In this document: piece after piece, positions 1 to 8,198 of the stretch | Numbering within the stretch: position 1 is the first letter of the stretch | Layout of the letters: the number at the start of each line of letters is the position of its first letter | Origin: Curtobacterium oceanosedimentum | GTDB taxonomy: Bacteria > Actinomycetota > Actinomycetes > Actinomycetales > Microbacteriaceae | Length of the DNA stretch: 64,000 nucleotides | Assembly (NCBI RefSeq): GCF_020297365.1 | Contig: NZ_JAIXIG010000010.1 | Coordinates: 1-64,000 of the forward strand | Direction: 5' to 3' | Position numbers and translations under genes: made by a program | Notes under the pieces: model-generated | Databases searched by the model: none | What the model was told of the DNA's origin: nothing | The model's input: only the letters and a program-made list of their open reading frames with translations

Positions 1-1
1 T

Positions 2-110
2 CACGACACGTCGCGGCTCGCCCGCCGATCGGTCAGGAACCGTCGGTCGGCGACGCCGCAGGCGACGACGTGTGACCGCTCGCTGCCGGCGGGCGGTGTG
101 TCGCGACCGG
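2..110 (+). repeat. 109-bp direct repeat, copy 1
   Basis: This block starts CACGACACGTCGCGGCTCGC and ends GTGTCGCGACCGG. It recurs at 259-367 with the same length and only scattered substitutions. Both copies are non-coding and flank the hairpin at 168-216. The function is unknown; a duplicated intergenic block or a small repeat element are the simplest readings. Confidence 0.8.
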
Positions 111-167
111 TGCAACGGCCCCGGCCGGCGGGGCGTCGCGACCGCTGCGGGCCCTGGGCGCGCCACG

Positions 168-216
168 CGACGGACGGGAGGCACGGGACACGCCGTCCCG
201 CGCCTCCCGTCCGTCG
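168..216. terminator. Family-1 palindrome (GGGAGGC hairpin), copy 1
   Basis: The left arm 168-189 pairs with 195-216 with one mismatch and a 5-nt loop. The arm carries the shared core GACGGACGGGAGGC. The same palindrome recurs downstream of genes throughout the window, so it probably acts as an intrinsic, orientation-independent terminator, although it lacks a U-tract. Confidence 0.65.
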
Positions 217-258
217 TCCGGTCGCCCCGCGTCGCGTGGCCGCCCCGCGACGGCCGGC

Positions 259-367
259 CACGACACGTCGCGGCTCGCCCGCCGACCGGTCACGGACCGT
301 CGGCGAGCGGCGCCGCAGGCGACGACCTGTGACCGCTCGCCGACGGCGGGCGGGGCGTCGCGACCGG
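259..367 (+). repeat. 109-bp direct repeat, copy 2
   Basis: This is the second copy of the block at 2-110, at equal length and high identity by eye. It ends about 25 bp before the weak -10 box at 393-398, so it could contribute upstream promoter sequence to the MFS gene. Confidence 0.8.
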
Positions 368-392
368 CGGGACGACCCGCGGACCCGGGCGG

Positions 393-398
393 TACGAT
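393..398 (+). promoter_or_regulatory. Candidate -10 box (TACGAT) for the MFS gene
   Basis: TACGAT fits the actinobacterial TANNNT -10 pattern. No clear -35 is visible. It would give a leader of roughly 110 nt before the chosen start at 517. Confidence 0.35.
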
Positions 399-516
399 GG
401 ACGCCGTTCAGAACACGCAGTGTGTATCTACCGGCCGCCGGCACCCCGGCGGACAGCGGCGGCACCCGATGGGTCCGCCCCCGCCGAACCGGGCCGGGCC
501 GAGAAGGCACACCCCC

Positions 517-1743
517 ATGCTCCACGACCGTCCTACCCGCGACGCCTCGCTCCTGTCCCTCGCCGGACGCTGGTACTTCCCCGTTGCGTTCATCGCCCGG
601 CTGCCGTTCGCCATGATGGTCGTCGGCGTCCTGACCCTCGTCGTCGCGGCCCGTGACTCCGTCGCCCTCGGTGGTGTCAACTCCGCCGCCGTCGGCATCG
701 GCTCCGCGATCTTCGGCCCGATGGTCGGCGCCGCGGCGGACCGCTTCGGCCAGCGGGCGGTGCTCGTCCCCGTCGGCCTGGTGAACGCGGCGCTGCTCGG
801 GTTCTTCCCGTTCGTCGTCAGCGGCACCGCGCCCGACCTCGCGGTCCTCGCGGTCGCCTTCTGCATCGGCGCCTCGGCCCCCCAGGTCGCCCCGATGTCC
901 CGCACGCGGCTCGTCGCGATCATCCAGCAGCGCATGGCTCCGGCGCGGCGGGAGAAGACCCTCAGCGGCACCATGGCCTACGAGTCCGCCGCCGACGAGA
1001 CCGTGTTCATCATCGGCCCGTTCCTGGTCGGCATCCTGGCCAGCGCGATCGCCCCGTGGGTGGCCGTCGCCGGCGCCTCGGTCCTGACGTTCGTGTTCGT
1101 CACGGCGTTCGCGCTGCACCCGACCGGCAAGCTCGTGGTCGGCCAGCACGCGGAGCTGACGCAGGCACCCGCCCGGCAGCTCCTGCGCCCGCGGCTCGTC
1201 GTCGTGGTGATCGGCATCCTCGGCATCGGCCTGTTCTTCGGCTCGACGCTCACCTCGCTGACCGCCTTCATGGAGACCCACGGCGAGGCGTCGCAGGCCG
1301 GCCTGCTCTACGGCCTGATGGGCATCGGCTCGGCCGGGCTCGCGCTCGGCTCGGCGGCGTTCCCGCGTTCCTTCGGCCTCGGCTGGCGCTGGCTGGTCTT
1401 CGGGGTCGTGCTGCTCGGCGGCGCGATCGCGTTCGCCCGTGCCGACTCCGTCGTCGCCGCGGGCATCGTCCTCGCGATCATGGGCATCGGGATCGGCCCC
1501 ACCCTGGTCGCCCAGTACAGCCTCGGCTCGGACCGCTCACCCGTCGGCCGGTCCGCCACCACCATGACGATCCTCGGGTCCGCCGTCATCGTCGGCCAGT
1601 CGATCGCCTCCGCCGTCACGGGGGACGTCGCCGAGCACCACGGCACGGCAGCAGCGATGCTGCTGCCGGCGGTCTCCGCCGCCGTCGTCGTGATCGCCGC
1701 GGTGTGCAACCTGCTGCTGCCCCGCCGGGTCGCGACCGCCTGA
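517..1743 (+). CDS. MFS transporter, 408 aa
   Basis: This is a major facilitator superfamily permease of the plasma membrane with about 12 hydrophobic segments, substrate unknown. The cytoplasmic loop after TM2 is degenerate (AAADRFGQRAVL, compare the GxxxDRxGRR signature), which supports the MFS call. I chose ATG 517 (MLHDRPTRDASLL) because GAGAAGG lies about 9 nt upstream and because the frame upstream to 397 is low-complexity and crosses the promoter. The gene stands alone and converges with the Mrp operon across the 1764-1807 hairpin. Drug or metabolite efflux is likely but not shown. Confidence 0.8.
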   Translation: MLHDRPTRDASLLSLAGRWYFPVAFIARLPFAMMVVGVLTLVVAARDSVALGGVNSAAVGIGSAIFGPMVGAAADRFGQRAVLVPVGLVNAALLGFFPFVVSGTAPDLAVLAVAFCIGASAPQVAPMSRTRLVAIIQQRMAPARREKTLSGTMAYESAADETVFIIGPFLVGILASAIAPWVAVAGASVLTFVFVTAFALHPTGKLVVGQHAELTQAPARQLLRPRLVVVVIGILGIGLFFGSTLTSLTAFMETHGEASQAGLLYGLMGIGSAGLALGSAAFPRSFGLGWRWLVFGVVLLGGAIAFARADSVVAAGIVLAIMGIGIGPTLVAQYSLGSDRSPVGRSATTMTILGSAVIVGQSIASAVTGDVAEHHGTAAAMLLPAVSAAVVVIAAVCNLLLPRRVATA

Positions 1744-1763
1744 CCGCGAACGTGACCACCTGA

Positions 1764-1807
1764 CGGACGGGAGGCCCGTGGCGGCGTCGCCACGGGCCTC
1801 CCGTCCG
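1764..1807. terminator. Family-1 palindrome, copy 2 (bidirectional terminator)
   Basis: A perfect 20-bp stem (1764-1783 with 1788-1807) has a 4-nt GCGT loop and the shared CGGACGGGAGGC core. It sits in the 77-bp gap between the convergent MFS gene and mrpG, so it can end both transcripts. Confidence 0.8.
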
Positions 1808-1820
1808 CACCGGGGTCGGG

Positions 1821-2177
1821 TCAGGACTCGGTGTCGTCGACCAGCAGGTCCTCGTGCCGGTAGTCACCGGCGCGCAGGCCGGCGCGGGCGATCATGTGCG
1901 TCGACACCGGCACCAGGAACAGCTGGAACACGAGGATGGGCAGGACGACCCACAGCGCCGTCCACGTCCAGACGGCCACGACGACGGCCGCCAGCGCCAG
2001 GGCGAGCCCGAGCACCTGCGGCTTCGCCATCGCGTGCAGGCGCACGAGCGGGTCGGGGAACCGGACGATGCCGACCCCGGCACCGAGGGACAGCAGCGAG
2101 CCGACGAGCAGCAGTCCGATCGCGATCCACGCGCGGACACCCGCCCCCTCGACGAAGGTCTCGATGATCTCGATCAC
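1821..2177 (-). CDS. mrpG: Mrp Na+/H+ antiporter subunit G
   Basis: This 118-aa protein has three hydrophobic segments and belongs to the PhaG/MnhG/MrpG family. It is the small last subunit of the hetero-oligomeric Mrp cation/proton antiporter in the plasma membrane. The central GVGIVRFPDPLVRLHAMAK is typical of the family. It starts with GTG overlapping the mrpF stop (GTGA) and has GGAGGAG upstream, so it is translationally coupled. It is the final gene of the six-gene minus-strand operon and is followed by the hairpin at 1764-1807. A short acidic tail (DDTES) closes the protein. Confidence 0.93.
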   Translation of the reverse strand: MIEIIETFVEGAGVRAWIAIGLLLVGSLLSLGAGVGIVRFPDPLVRLHAMAKPQVLGLALALAAVVVAVWTWTALWVVLPILVFQLFLVPVSTHMIARAGLRAGDYRHEDLLVDDTES

Positions 2178-2518
2178 GACTGCTCCTCCTCGTCGACCCG
2201 GTGTTCCGGGGTGGTCGCGGTCAGCCCCTCGTCGGACGGGTCCGACGACGGGGTGACGGCCCGCGCCACGGCGATGGTGGCGAACACGCTCGTCGCGGCG
2301 ATGACCACGAGCACGGGGATGCCCGTCAGGTCGCGACGGAGCACCATGGCCGCGGCGATCACCACGAGCACGGTGGTCAGCACCATGTCGGAGCCGATCA
2401 TCCGGTCCAGGATGGTCGGCCCGCGCACGATGCGGAACACCGCGAGGGCCAACGACGCCCCCAGGAGCGCCAGGACCAGCACGACGGCGATCCCCATGAC
2501 GACGACCGCGGGGCTCAC
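2174..2518 (-). CDS. mrpF: Mrp Na+/H+ antiporter subunit F
   Basis: This 114-aa MnhF/MrpF-family protein has three hydrophobic segments and the family signature RIVRGPTILDRMIGSD near residue 30. It is a required small membrane subunit of the Mrp complex. I place the start at GTG 2518 (VSPAVVVMGIAVV). That start overlaps the mrpE stop as GTGA and has GGAGGTGA 7 nt upstream. The much longer open frame reaching to 3103 is read-through into the shadow of mrpE. The C-terminus (about 25 residues) is hydrophilic and acidic. Confidence 0.92.
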   Translation of the reverse strand: MSPAVVVMGIAVVLVLALLGASLALAVFRIVRGPTILDRMIGSDMVLTTVLVVIAAAMVLRRDLTGIPVLVVIAATSVFATIAVARAVTPSSDPSDEGLTATTPEHRVDEEEQS

Positions 2519-3096
2519 CGGGTCACCTCCGGCAGCGGTTCGGACAGCTCGGAGACGTCCTGCTCCGATCCGAGCGCCCGGATCACCATGGCCTCGATCG
2601 TCAGTGCCTCGCGCACGGCGGCGTCCACCTGCTCGGACCGCTCGGTGTCGAGCACGTGCAGCAGCAGGCGGCGTCGACGCAGGTCCACGTCGCCCACGTA
2701 CGAGCCGGGCACCAGCGAGATCGCCAGGGTCGCCAGGGTGAAGGTCATCTCGGACGTGGTGTGCAGCTGCACGACCTTGATCGAGCTGCGCTGCACCCCC
2801 CTGGGTCGGAGGGCGACCCACGCGACCCGGAACGACGCCACCACGACGAGCCCGGACCACACGACCAGGAACCGCAGGGCGTGGAGCACCGAGAACCGCG
2901 TCGACAGCGGCACCGGCGGGAGCGGCAGCGCCTGGGTGACGAGGAGTGCGACGACCACGCCGCACAGCAGCGTGAGCGGGCTCCACGACCCCCAGAGCAG
3001 CGCCCACAGGACGGTGAGCCCGGCGGCGAGCGGCACGTCGTAGCGCCACGCCACGACGATGCGTCGGGCGTTCGAGATGCGGCGGACGTCGGTCAT
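2515..3096 (-). CDS. mrpE: Mrp Na+/H+ antiporter subunit E
   Basis: This 193-aa MnhE/MrpE-family subunit has N-terminal hydrophobic segments (residues about 18-75) followed by a cytoplasmic domain. The stretch VALRPRGVQRSSIKVV and the following SEMTFTLATLAISLVPGSY match the family's conserved middle part. It starts ATG with GGAGGTGAGCG before it and overlaps the mrpD stop by 4 nt (ATGA). The last 40 residues are acidic and variable. Confidence 0.92.
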   Translation of the reverse strand: MTDVRRISNARRIVVAWRYDVPLAAGLTVLWALLWGSWSPLTLLCGVVVALLVTQALPLPPVPLSTRFSVLHALRFLVVWSGLVVVASFRVAWVALRPRGVQRSSIKVVQLHTTSEMTFTLATLAISLVPGSYVGDVDLRRRRLLLHVLDTERSEQVDAAVREALTIEAMVIRALGSEQDVSELSEPLPEVTR

Positions 3097-4784
3097 CGCT
3101 CACCTCCGAGCACGGCCTGCACGTAGCGGTCGGGGGACTCCAGGGACTCCGCTGCGCGGGTCGCGTAGCCGTAGAGCGGCCCGGCGACGACGGTCAGGGC
3201 GACGGAGCCGAGCACGGCGACCGTCGTCACGCCGACGAGCATGCGCGGCAGGCGCGCCCGCTCGGGAGCCTCGCCGACCGTCTCGGTCGCGCCCGTCGCC
3301 GGGCTGGAGGCACTGCTCGCGTGCGGTGCGTCGGTGACGGTGGTCGAGCCTCCCGGGTGGTACGCCTCGCCCGTCTCCTCGGAGACGGTGAGCGGCGCCG
3401 GTTCCGGCGACCGCAGGTGCGCGTGCGGCTCGGCGGTGGTCGCGTGCGGTGCGGCGGCCTCGGCCGCCGGCTTCGGCCGCCAGAAGGCGGCGTCCCACAC
3501 CCGCATCAGCGCGTACAGCGTGAGCAGCGAGGTGACCACCCCGGCACCGATCGTGACGTAGGCCATCGGGGAGCCGTCCTCGGCGGCGGCGCGGAACAGG
3601 CCGAGCTTGCCGATGAAGCCGGAGAACGGCGGGATGCCACCGAGGTTGAACGCGGGGACCAGGTACAGCGCCGCCAGCAGTGGGGCGGCCTTCAGCAACC
3701 CGCCGAGCGACCGGGTCGACGTCGTCCCGCCCACGCGCTCCATCAGGCCGGACACCAGGAACAGCGTCGTCTGCACGACGATGTGGTGCACCGTGTAGAA
3801 CACCGCGGCCGCCGTGCCCGCGACGGTGCCGAGGCCCACACCCATCACCATGAAGCCGATGTGGCTGATGAGCGTGAAGGACAGCAACCGCTTCACGTCG
3901 GTCTGCGACACCGCGCCGAGCACCCCGACCACCATCGTCAGGGCGGCGACGACGAGCAGGACCTCGTTGAGCTGCGGGCGGGGGAAGATCACCGTTTCGA
4001 GGCGGATGATCGCGTAGATGCCGACCTTCGTGAGCAGGCCCGCGAAGACCGCGGTGACCGGTGCGGGGGCCGTCGGGTACGAGTCCGGCAGCCAGAACGC
4101 CAGCGGGAACACGGCCGCCTTGATGCCGAACCCGATGAGCAGCATCGTGTGCAGGAGCAGCTGGACGTGCTCCGGCAGGTCGGCGACGCGCTCGCTGATC
4201 TGGGCGATGTTCACCGTGCCGGTCGCGCCGTACACCAGGCCGATCGCGGCGAGGAAGATCGCCGACGCGATCAGGCTCGTCACGATGTACGTCGTGCCGG
4301 CGCGCACGCGTTGCTCGCTGCCGCCCAGGGTGATGAGCACGTAGCTCGCCACGAGCAGCATCTCGAACGCGACGTACAGGTTGAACAGGTCGCCGGCGAT
4401 GAACGAGTCGAGCACGCCCGCGGCGAGCACCAGGTAGGTCGGGTAGAAGATCGTGACCGGGGCGTCCTCGTCGTCGGCGGCCAGGTTCTGCCCGACCGAG
4501 AACAGCAGGACGAGCAGCAGCACGCTCGCGCTCACGGTCAGCAGCAGGGCGCTCAGCCGGTCGACCACGAGCGAGATGCCGTACGGGGCGTCCCAGCCGC
4601 CGACCTGCACCACGATCGTGCCGTGCCGGTCGACGAGCACCATGAGCGTCGCGGCGACGGCCAGGGCGACGACGAGCACCGCGATGGTGATCGCCCGCTG
4701 GAGCTTCTGGTGGCGGAGGAGTCCGAGCGCGACCGCGGCGCCGAGCAGCGGGACGAGGACGAGGAGCGGGGCGAGCCAGGTCAT
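3093..4784 (-). CDS. mrpD: Mrp Na+/H+ antiporter subunit D (complex I-like)
   Basis: This 563-aa proton-translocating subunit is homologous to NuoM/N. Conserved ion-path residues are visible: a membrane Glu near 141 (FNLYVAFEMLL) and a Lys near 222 (GFGIKAAVFPLAFWLPDSYP), followed by the PAPVTAVFAGLLTKVGIYA segment. About 14 hydrophobic segments are present. A hydrophilic Ala/Pro/His/Thr-rich loop (about residues 440-495) lies before the last membrane helix; it is longer than I expect for the family and is probably a cytoplasmic spacer. The start has GGAGG and overlaps the mrpC stop by 4 nt. Confidence 0.95.
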   Translation of the reverse strand: MTWLAPLLVLVPLLGAAVALGLLRHQKLQRAITIAVLVVALAVAATLMVLVDRHGTIVVQVGGWDAPYGISLVVDRLSALLLTVSASVLLLVLLFSVGQNLAADDEDAPVTIFYPTYLVLAAGVLDSFIAGDLFNLYVAFEMLLVASYVLITLGGSEQRVRAGTTYIVTSLIASAIFLAAIGLVYGATGTVNIAQISERVADLPEHVQLLLHTMLLIGFGIKAAVFPLAFWLPDSYPTAPAPVTAVFAGLLTKVGIYAIIRLETVIFPRPQLNEVLLVVAALTMVVGVLGAVSQTDVKRLLSFTLISHIGFMVMGVGLGTVAGTAAAVFYTVHHIVVQTTLFLVSGLMERVGGTTSTRSLGGLLKAAPLLAALYLVPAFNLGGIPPFSGFIGKLGLFRAAAEDGSPMAYVTIGAGVVTSLLTLYALMRVWDAAFWRPKPAAEAAAPHATTAEPHAHLRSPEPAPLTVSEETGEAYHPGGSTTVTDAPHASSASSPATGATETVGEAPERARLPRMLVGVTTVAVLGSVALTVVAGPLYGYATRAAESLESPDRYVQAVLGGER

Positions 4785-5191
4785 CGGGTCGCCTCCTGTT
4801 CTGCGTCGGTGGTGGTCTCCGGGTCCTCGTCGGCCGGCTCGTCGCGGTCACGGCCGATGGCGGCGTCGGCCTCGTCGACCTCGACCTCGTCGGCGCGGGA
4901 CAGCTGCCACGACCGGTGGATCAGGGCGAGCAGGAACGCGCTGACGGCGAAGGTGATGACGATCGCGGTCAGGGCGAACGCCTGGGGGAGCGGGTCGGTG
5001 ATGCCGTCCGCGCTCTTGCCGATGGGCGGGTCGCCCGCGGCGCCGGACATCACCAGCAGGAGCAGGTTGAGCGAGTTGCCGAGCAGCAGGAAGCCGAGCA
5101 GCATCCGGGTCAGGGAGCGTTCGAGCAGCAGGTAGACGCCGCACGAGAACAGGACGGCCATCGCGATCACGAGGACGAGGGTGACGGTCAC
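4781..5191 (-). CDS. mrpC: Mrp Na+/H+ antiporter subunit C (NuoK-like)
   Basis: This 136-aa subunit has three membrane helices and is homologous to NuoK. The motif GVYLLLERSLTRMLLGFLLL followed by GNSLNLLLL is the MnhC signature, and the DPLPQAFALTAIVITFAVSAF segment is conserved. The last 45 residues form a strongly acidic tail (DEVEVDEADAA, DEPADEDPETTTDAEQE). It starts GTG and overlaps the mrpA stop by 4 nt. Confidence 0.94.
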   Translation of the reverse strand: MTVTLVLVIAMAVLFSCGVYLLLERSLTRMLLGFLLLGNSLNLLLLVMSGAAGDPPIGKSADGITDPLPQAFALTAIVITFAVSAFLLALIHRSWQLSRADEVEVDEADAAIGRDRDEPADEDPETTTDAEQEATR

Positions 5192-8097
5192 GTCGCGCTC
5201 CCTTCCGGGATGGGGGCATCGAGGGTGTCGGGGACGGACCCCTCCGTGGTGTCACGGGACGGCGAGGCGTCCTCCAGGCGCTGCCGGTCGACCTCGGCGC
5301 CGAGGCTGCGCAGGACGTCGAGCACCAGGCCGACGACGACCAGGTACACGCCGATGTCGAAGAACGTCGCGGTGACGAACTCGACGTGCCCGAGGACCGG
5401 GACGGTGGCCTCGAAGAACTCGGAGTACAGGGCCTCGCGGCCGAAGAACAGCGGCACGATCGCCGTGATGGCGGCGGTGGCGACGCCGAGGCCGAGCAGG
5501 CGGCCGGCACGGACCGGGGCGGCGGCGCCGAGTTCCGCCGGGCCACCGGCCAGGTACCGCGCCGCGAGGGCGATGCCGGCGACCAGGCCGCCGGCGAACC
5601 CGCCACCGGCAGCGTTGTGTCCGGCGAACAGCAGGTACAGCGACAACACGATCAGGCCGTGGAACAGCAGCCGGACGACCACGTCGAGCAGGGCCGAGCG
5701 GCCGGTGGGGATCGCGGCGCTCGTCGGCAGCCAGGCGCGGGGTTCGCCGTCGGTGCGCTCGCCGTTCGCGGTCAGGGTCTCCGGCAGGTCACGCAGTCGG
5801 GGCAGGGTGTCCTCGCGCGAGTTCACGAAGATCAGGCTCGCGACGCCGGTGGCCGCGGCGACCACGACCGTCAGTTCGCCGAGCGTGTCCCAGCCGCGCA
5901 GGTCGACGAGCGCGACGTTCACGACGTTCAGGCCGTGCCCGAACGAGCTGGTGAGTGCCGGCAGGTCGGGCCAGAGCGGTCGCGCTGTGCGGGCGGACGC
6001 GGCCACGACGACGACGATCGCCAGCGTGAGTCCGGCCAGTCCGGCGAACAGCGCCCGCACCACCCGGAACCGCGACGGGTTCGTCGTGGCGATGCGCGGG
6101 GGCAGCCGACGGAGCACCAGGACGAACGCGATGAGGGTGACCGTCTCGACGACGAGCTGGGTCAGCGCGAGGTCGACGGCGCCGTGCAGGACGAACAGGA
6201 CGGACAACCCGTACCCGGTGACGCCGACCAGGACCGCCGCGGCGAAGCGGGTCTTCGCGGTCAGCACGGCGATCGCGGCGATCGACATCACGATCATCAC
6301 CGGGACCTGGCCCCACGAGTCGGCGAACCGGACGTGGAACTCCCACGGTCCACCGAGCACCAGGTTCGCGATCGCCCCGGCGACGAAGACCGACAGGATG
6401 ACCGTCAGGTAGTAGGGGAGCGAGCCGCGCTGCAGGCTGGCGGTGAGCCAGGTGGCGGCCCGGTCGAGCCCCCGCATGCCGCGACGGTAGGTGCCGGCGG
6501 CGCTCGGTGACCCGGCGAGCCGGTGCTGCAGCGCCTCGACCGGACGGCGCAGGGCGAACAGCGTGACACCGCCCACCAGGGTGAGGGCGGAGAGTCCGAG
6601 CGCGGGCTCCAGGCCGTGCCAGAGCTCGAGGTGCGGGACCTCCTGGCCGGCGAGGGCGGCCGTCGCCGCCGCGGGCTCGATGCCGTGCGCGACCACGGGG
6701 GTCAGGAGTCCCAGCGCGAGCCCGGTCAGCGCGAGCACGGACGGCACGACACCCAGGCCGTGCAGGGCGTGCGGCTCGGTCGTCGCGACCCCGGGCTTCC
6801 GGGCGAAGGCGCCCCAGAAGAAGCGCAGCGAGTACGCCACGGTGAGTACGGAACCGATCGTCACGCCGATCAGCGCGAACCAGGCCCAGCCGGCGTCCGG
6901 ACCGTGCAGCGACTCGGTGAAGCCGGTGAGCACGGCCTCCTTGGCGACGAACCCGACGGTCGGCGGGATGCCGGCCATCGACAGCAGGGCCAGCGCGGCG
7001 ACGACCGCGAGCCACGGACGGGACCGGCCGAGTCCGCTGAGCCGGGCGAGGTCGCGGGTGCCGGTCACGTGGTCGATCGCGCCGACGACCAGGAAGAGCG
7101 TGGACTTGAAGGCCGCGTGCGCCACGAGCAGCGCGACGCCGCCGAGCGCGACGGCCGGGGCACCCCACCCGGCCGCGAGCACGAGGAACCCGAGCTGCGC
7201 CACCGTGCCGTACGCGAGCAGCAGCTTCAGGTCGGTCTGCCGCAGGGCGCGGTAGCCACCGACGAGCATGCCGAGCACACCGAGCACGGTGATGGTCTCG
7301 CGCCACCCCTCGAGCAACGCGAAGGCGGGTGCGAGCCGGGCCACCAGGTAGATGCCGGCCTTCACCATCGCGGCGGCGTGCAGGTAGGCGCTGACCGGCG
7401 TCGGGGCCGCCATCGCCGCCGGCAGCCAGAAGTGGAACGGCACGATGGCGGACTTCGTGAGCGCGCCGAGCAGGACCAGCACGACCGACACCGAGACCAC
7501 GGTGCCGCTCGGCGGGTCGGCGACGATCCCGGACAACGAGGTCGTGCCCGCTGCGACGGAGAGCATGACGAGGCCGGCCAGCATCGCCAGGCCGCCCGCG
7601 GTGGTGACGACGAGTGCCTGCATCGCGGCGGCCCGGCTCGCCCGCTTGTCGGCGTCGTGCCCGATGAGCAGGTACGAGAAGACCGTCGTGGCCTCCCACA
7701 GCACGAACAGCACGATCACGTCGTCGGCGATCACGAGCCCGTACATCGACCCGGCGAACGCCGTCAGGACACCCGCGAACCGTCCCGTCCCCGGTTCGTC
7801 GCGACCGAAGTACGACGCGCAGTAGACGAGCACGAGCGCACCGACCACCGACACCACGAGGGCGAGCACCCACGACAGGGCGTCCATCCGCAGCGTGACG
7901 TCGAGGTCGAGCTGCGGGACCCACTGGTGCCGTTCGACCACGCTGCCGTGCAGGGCTCGGTCGGTCTGCGCGATCGTCAGCACGGCCGCCGCGGCGGGAG
8001 CGAGGGCGGCGACGTAGTACACACGGCGTCCGAGGACGGGCGTCAGGGCGGGGACGATCAGGGCGACGATCGCGAACGCGACGAGGACGAGGACCAT
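5188..8097 (-). CDS. mrpA: Mrp Na+/H+ antiporter subunit A fused to subunit B
   Basis: This 969-aa protein is the large NuoL-like subunit. Conserved Glu135 (VLWEATTVFSYL) and Lys215 (GALTKSAIVPFHFWLP) mark the proton path, followed by the APTPVSAYLHAAAMVKAGIY segment. After the MrpA part, residues about 795-935 form a complete MnhB domain (FHGLIVLSLYLLFAGHNAAG, then GHVEFVTATFFDIGVYLVV), so no separate mrpB exists. I start at ATG 8097 (MVLVLVAFAIVAL), with AGGAGGTG 6 nt upstream; the frame open to 8142 adds a non-family Pro/Cys-rich extension. First gene of the operon, which drives Na+ efflux, pH control and salt tolerance. Confidence 0.94.
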   Translation of the reverse strand: MVLVLVAFAIVALIVPALTPVLGRRVYYVAALAPAAAAVLTIAQTDRALHGSVVERHQWVPQLDLDVTLRMDALSWVLALVVSVVGALVLVYCASYFGRDEPGTGRFAGVLTAFAGSMYGLVIADDVIVLFVLWEATTVFSYLLIGHDADKRASRAAAMQALVVTTAGGLAMLAGLVMLSVAAGTTSLSGIVADPPSGTVVSVSVVLVLLGALTKSAIVPFHFWLPAAMAAPTPVSAYLHAAAMVKAGIYLVARLAPAFALLEGWRETITVLGVLGMLVGGYRALRQTDLKLLLAYGTVAQLGFLVLAAGWGAPAVALGGVALLVAHAAFKSTLFLVVGAIDHVTGTRDLARLSGLGRSRPWLAVVAALALLSMAGIPPTVGFVAKEAVLTGFTESLHGPDAGWAWFALIGVTIGSVLTVAYSLRFFWGAFARKPGVATTEPHALHGLGVVPSVLALTGLALGLLTPVVAHGIEPAAATAALAGQEVPHLELWHGLEPALGLSALTLVGGVTLFALRRPVEALQHRLAGSPSAAGTYRRGMRGLDRAATWLTASLQRGSLPYYLTVILSVFVAGAIANLVLGGPWEFHVRFADSWGQVPVMIVMSIAAIAVLTAKTRFAAAVLVGVTGYGLSVLFVLHGAVDLALTQLVVETVTLIAFVLVLRRLPPRIATTNPSRFRVVRALFAGLAGLTLAIVVVVAASARTARPLWPDLPALTSSFGHGLNVVNVALVDLRGWDTLGELTVVVAAATGVASLIFVNSREDTLPRLRDLPETLTANGERTDGEPRAWLPTSAAIPTGRSALLDVVVRLLFHGLIVLSLYLLFAGHNAAGGGFAGGLVAGIALAARYLAGGPAELGAAAPVRAGRLLGLGVATAAITAIVPLFFGREALYSEFFEATVPVLGHVEFVTATFFDIGVYLVVVGLVLDVLRSLGAEVDRQRLEDASPSRDTTEGSVPDTLDAPIPEGSAT

Positions 8098-8146
8098 CGG
8101 GCACCTCCTCGGGGTCGGGCTGCAGTCCGGCTCACTGGGCACTCAC

Positions 8147-8152
8147 AGACTA
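8147..8152 (-). promoter_or_regulatory. Candidate -10 box (TAGTCT) of the mrp operon
   Basis: TAGTCT on the minus strand fits TANNNT, about 50 nt before the mrpA start. No convincing -35 is visible. It would give a short leader carrying the AGGAGGTG ribosome site. Confidence 0.4.
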
Positions 8153-8198
8153 CGGATCGAGCCATGTGGAGAACCTGTGCGGGCGGACAGCCGACCGC

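Larger units (their letters stand above)
1..516. other. Gene-free stretch before the first gene
   Basis: No credible coding region is seen here. The open frames on both strands are composition-driven, rich in Arg/Pro/Gly, and lack ribosome sites. The stretch holds two copies of a 109-bp direct repeat, one family-1 hairpin between them, and a weak promoter before the MFS gene. A minus-strand gene could end just outside the left edge, but nothing in the window shows it. Confidence 0.6.

Noticed and set aside
1-1281. A 426-codon minus-strand frame at the left edge
   Set aside because: It overlaps the MFS gene antisense and the repeat region. It is low complexity with no family features.
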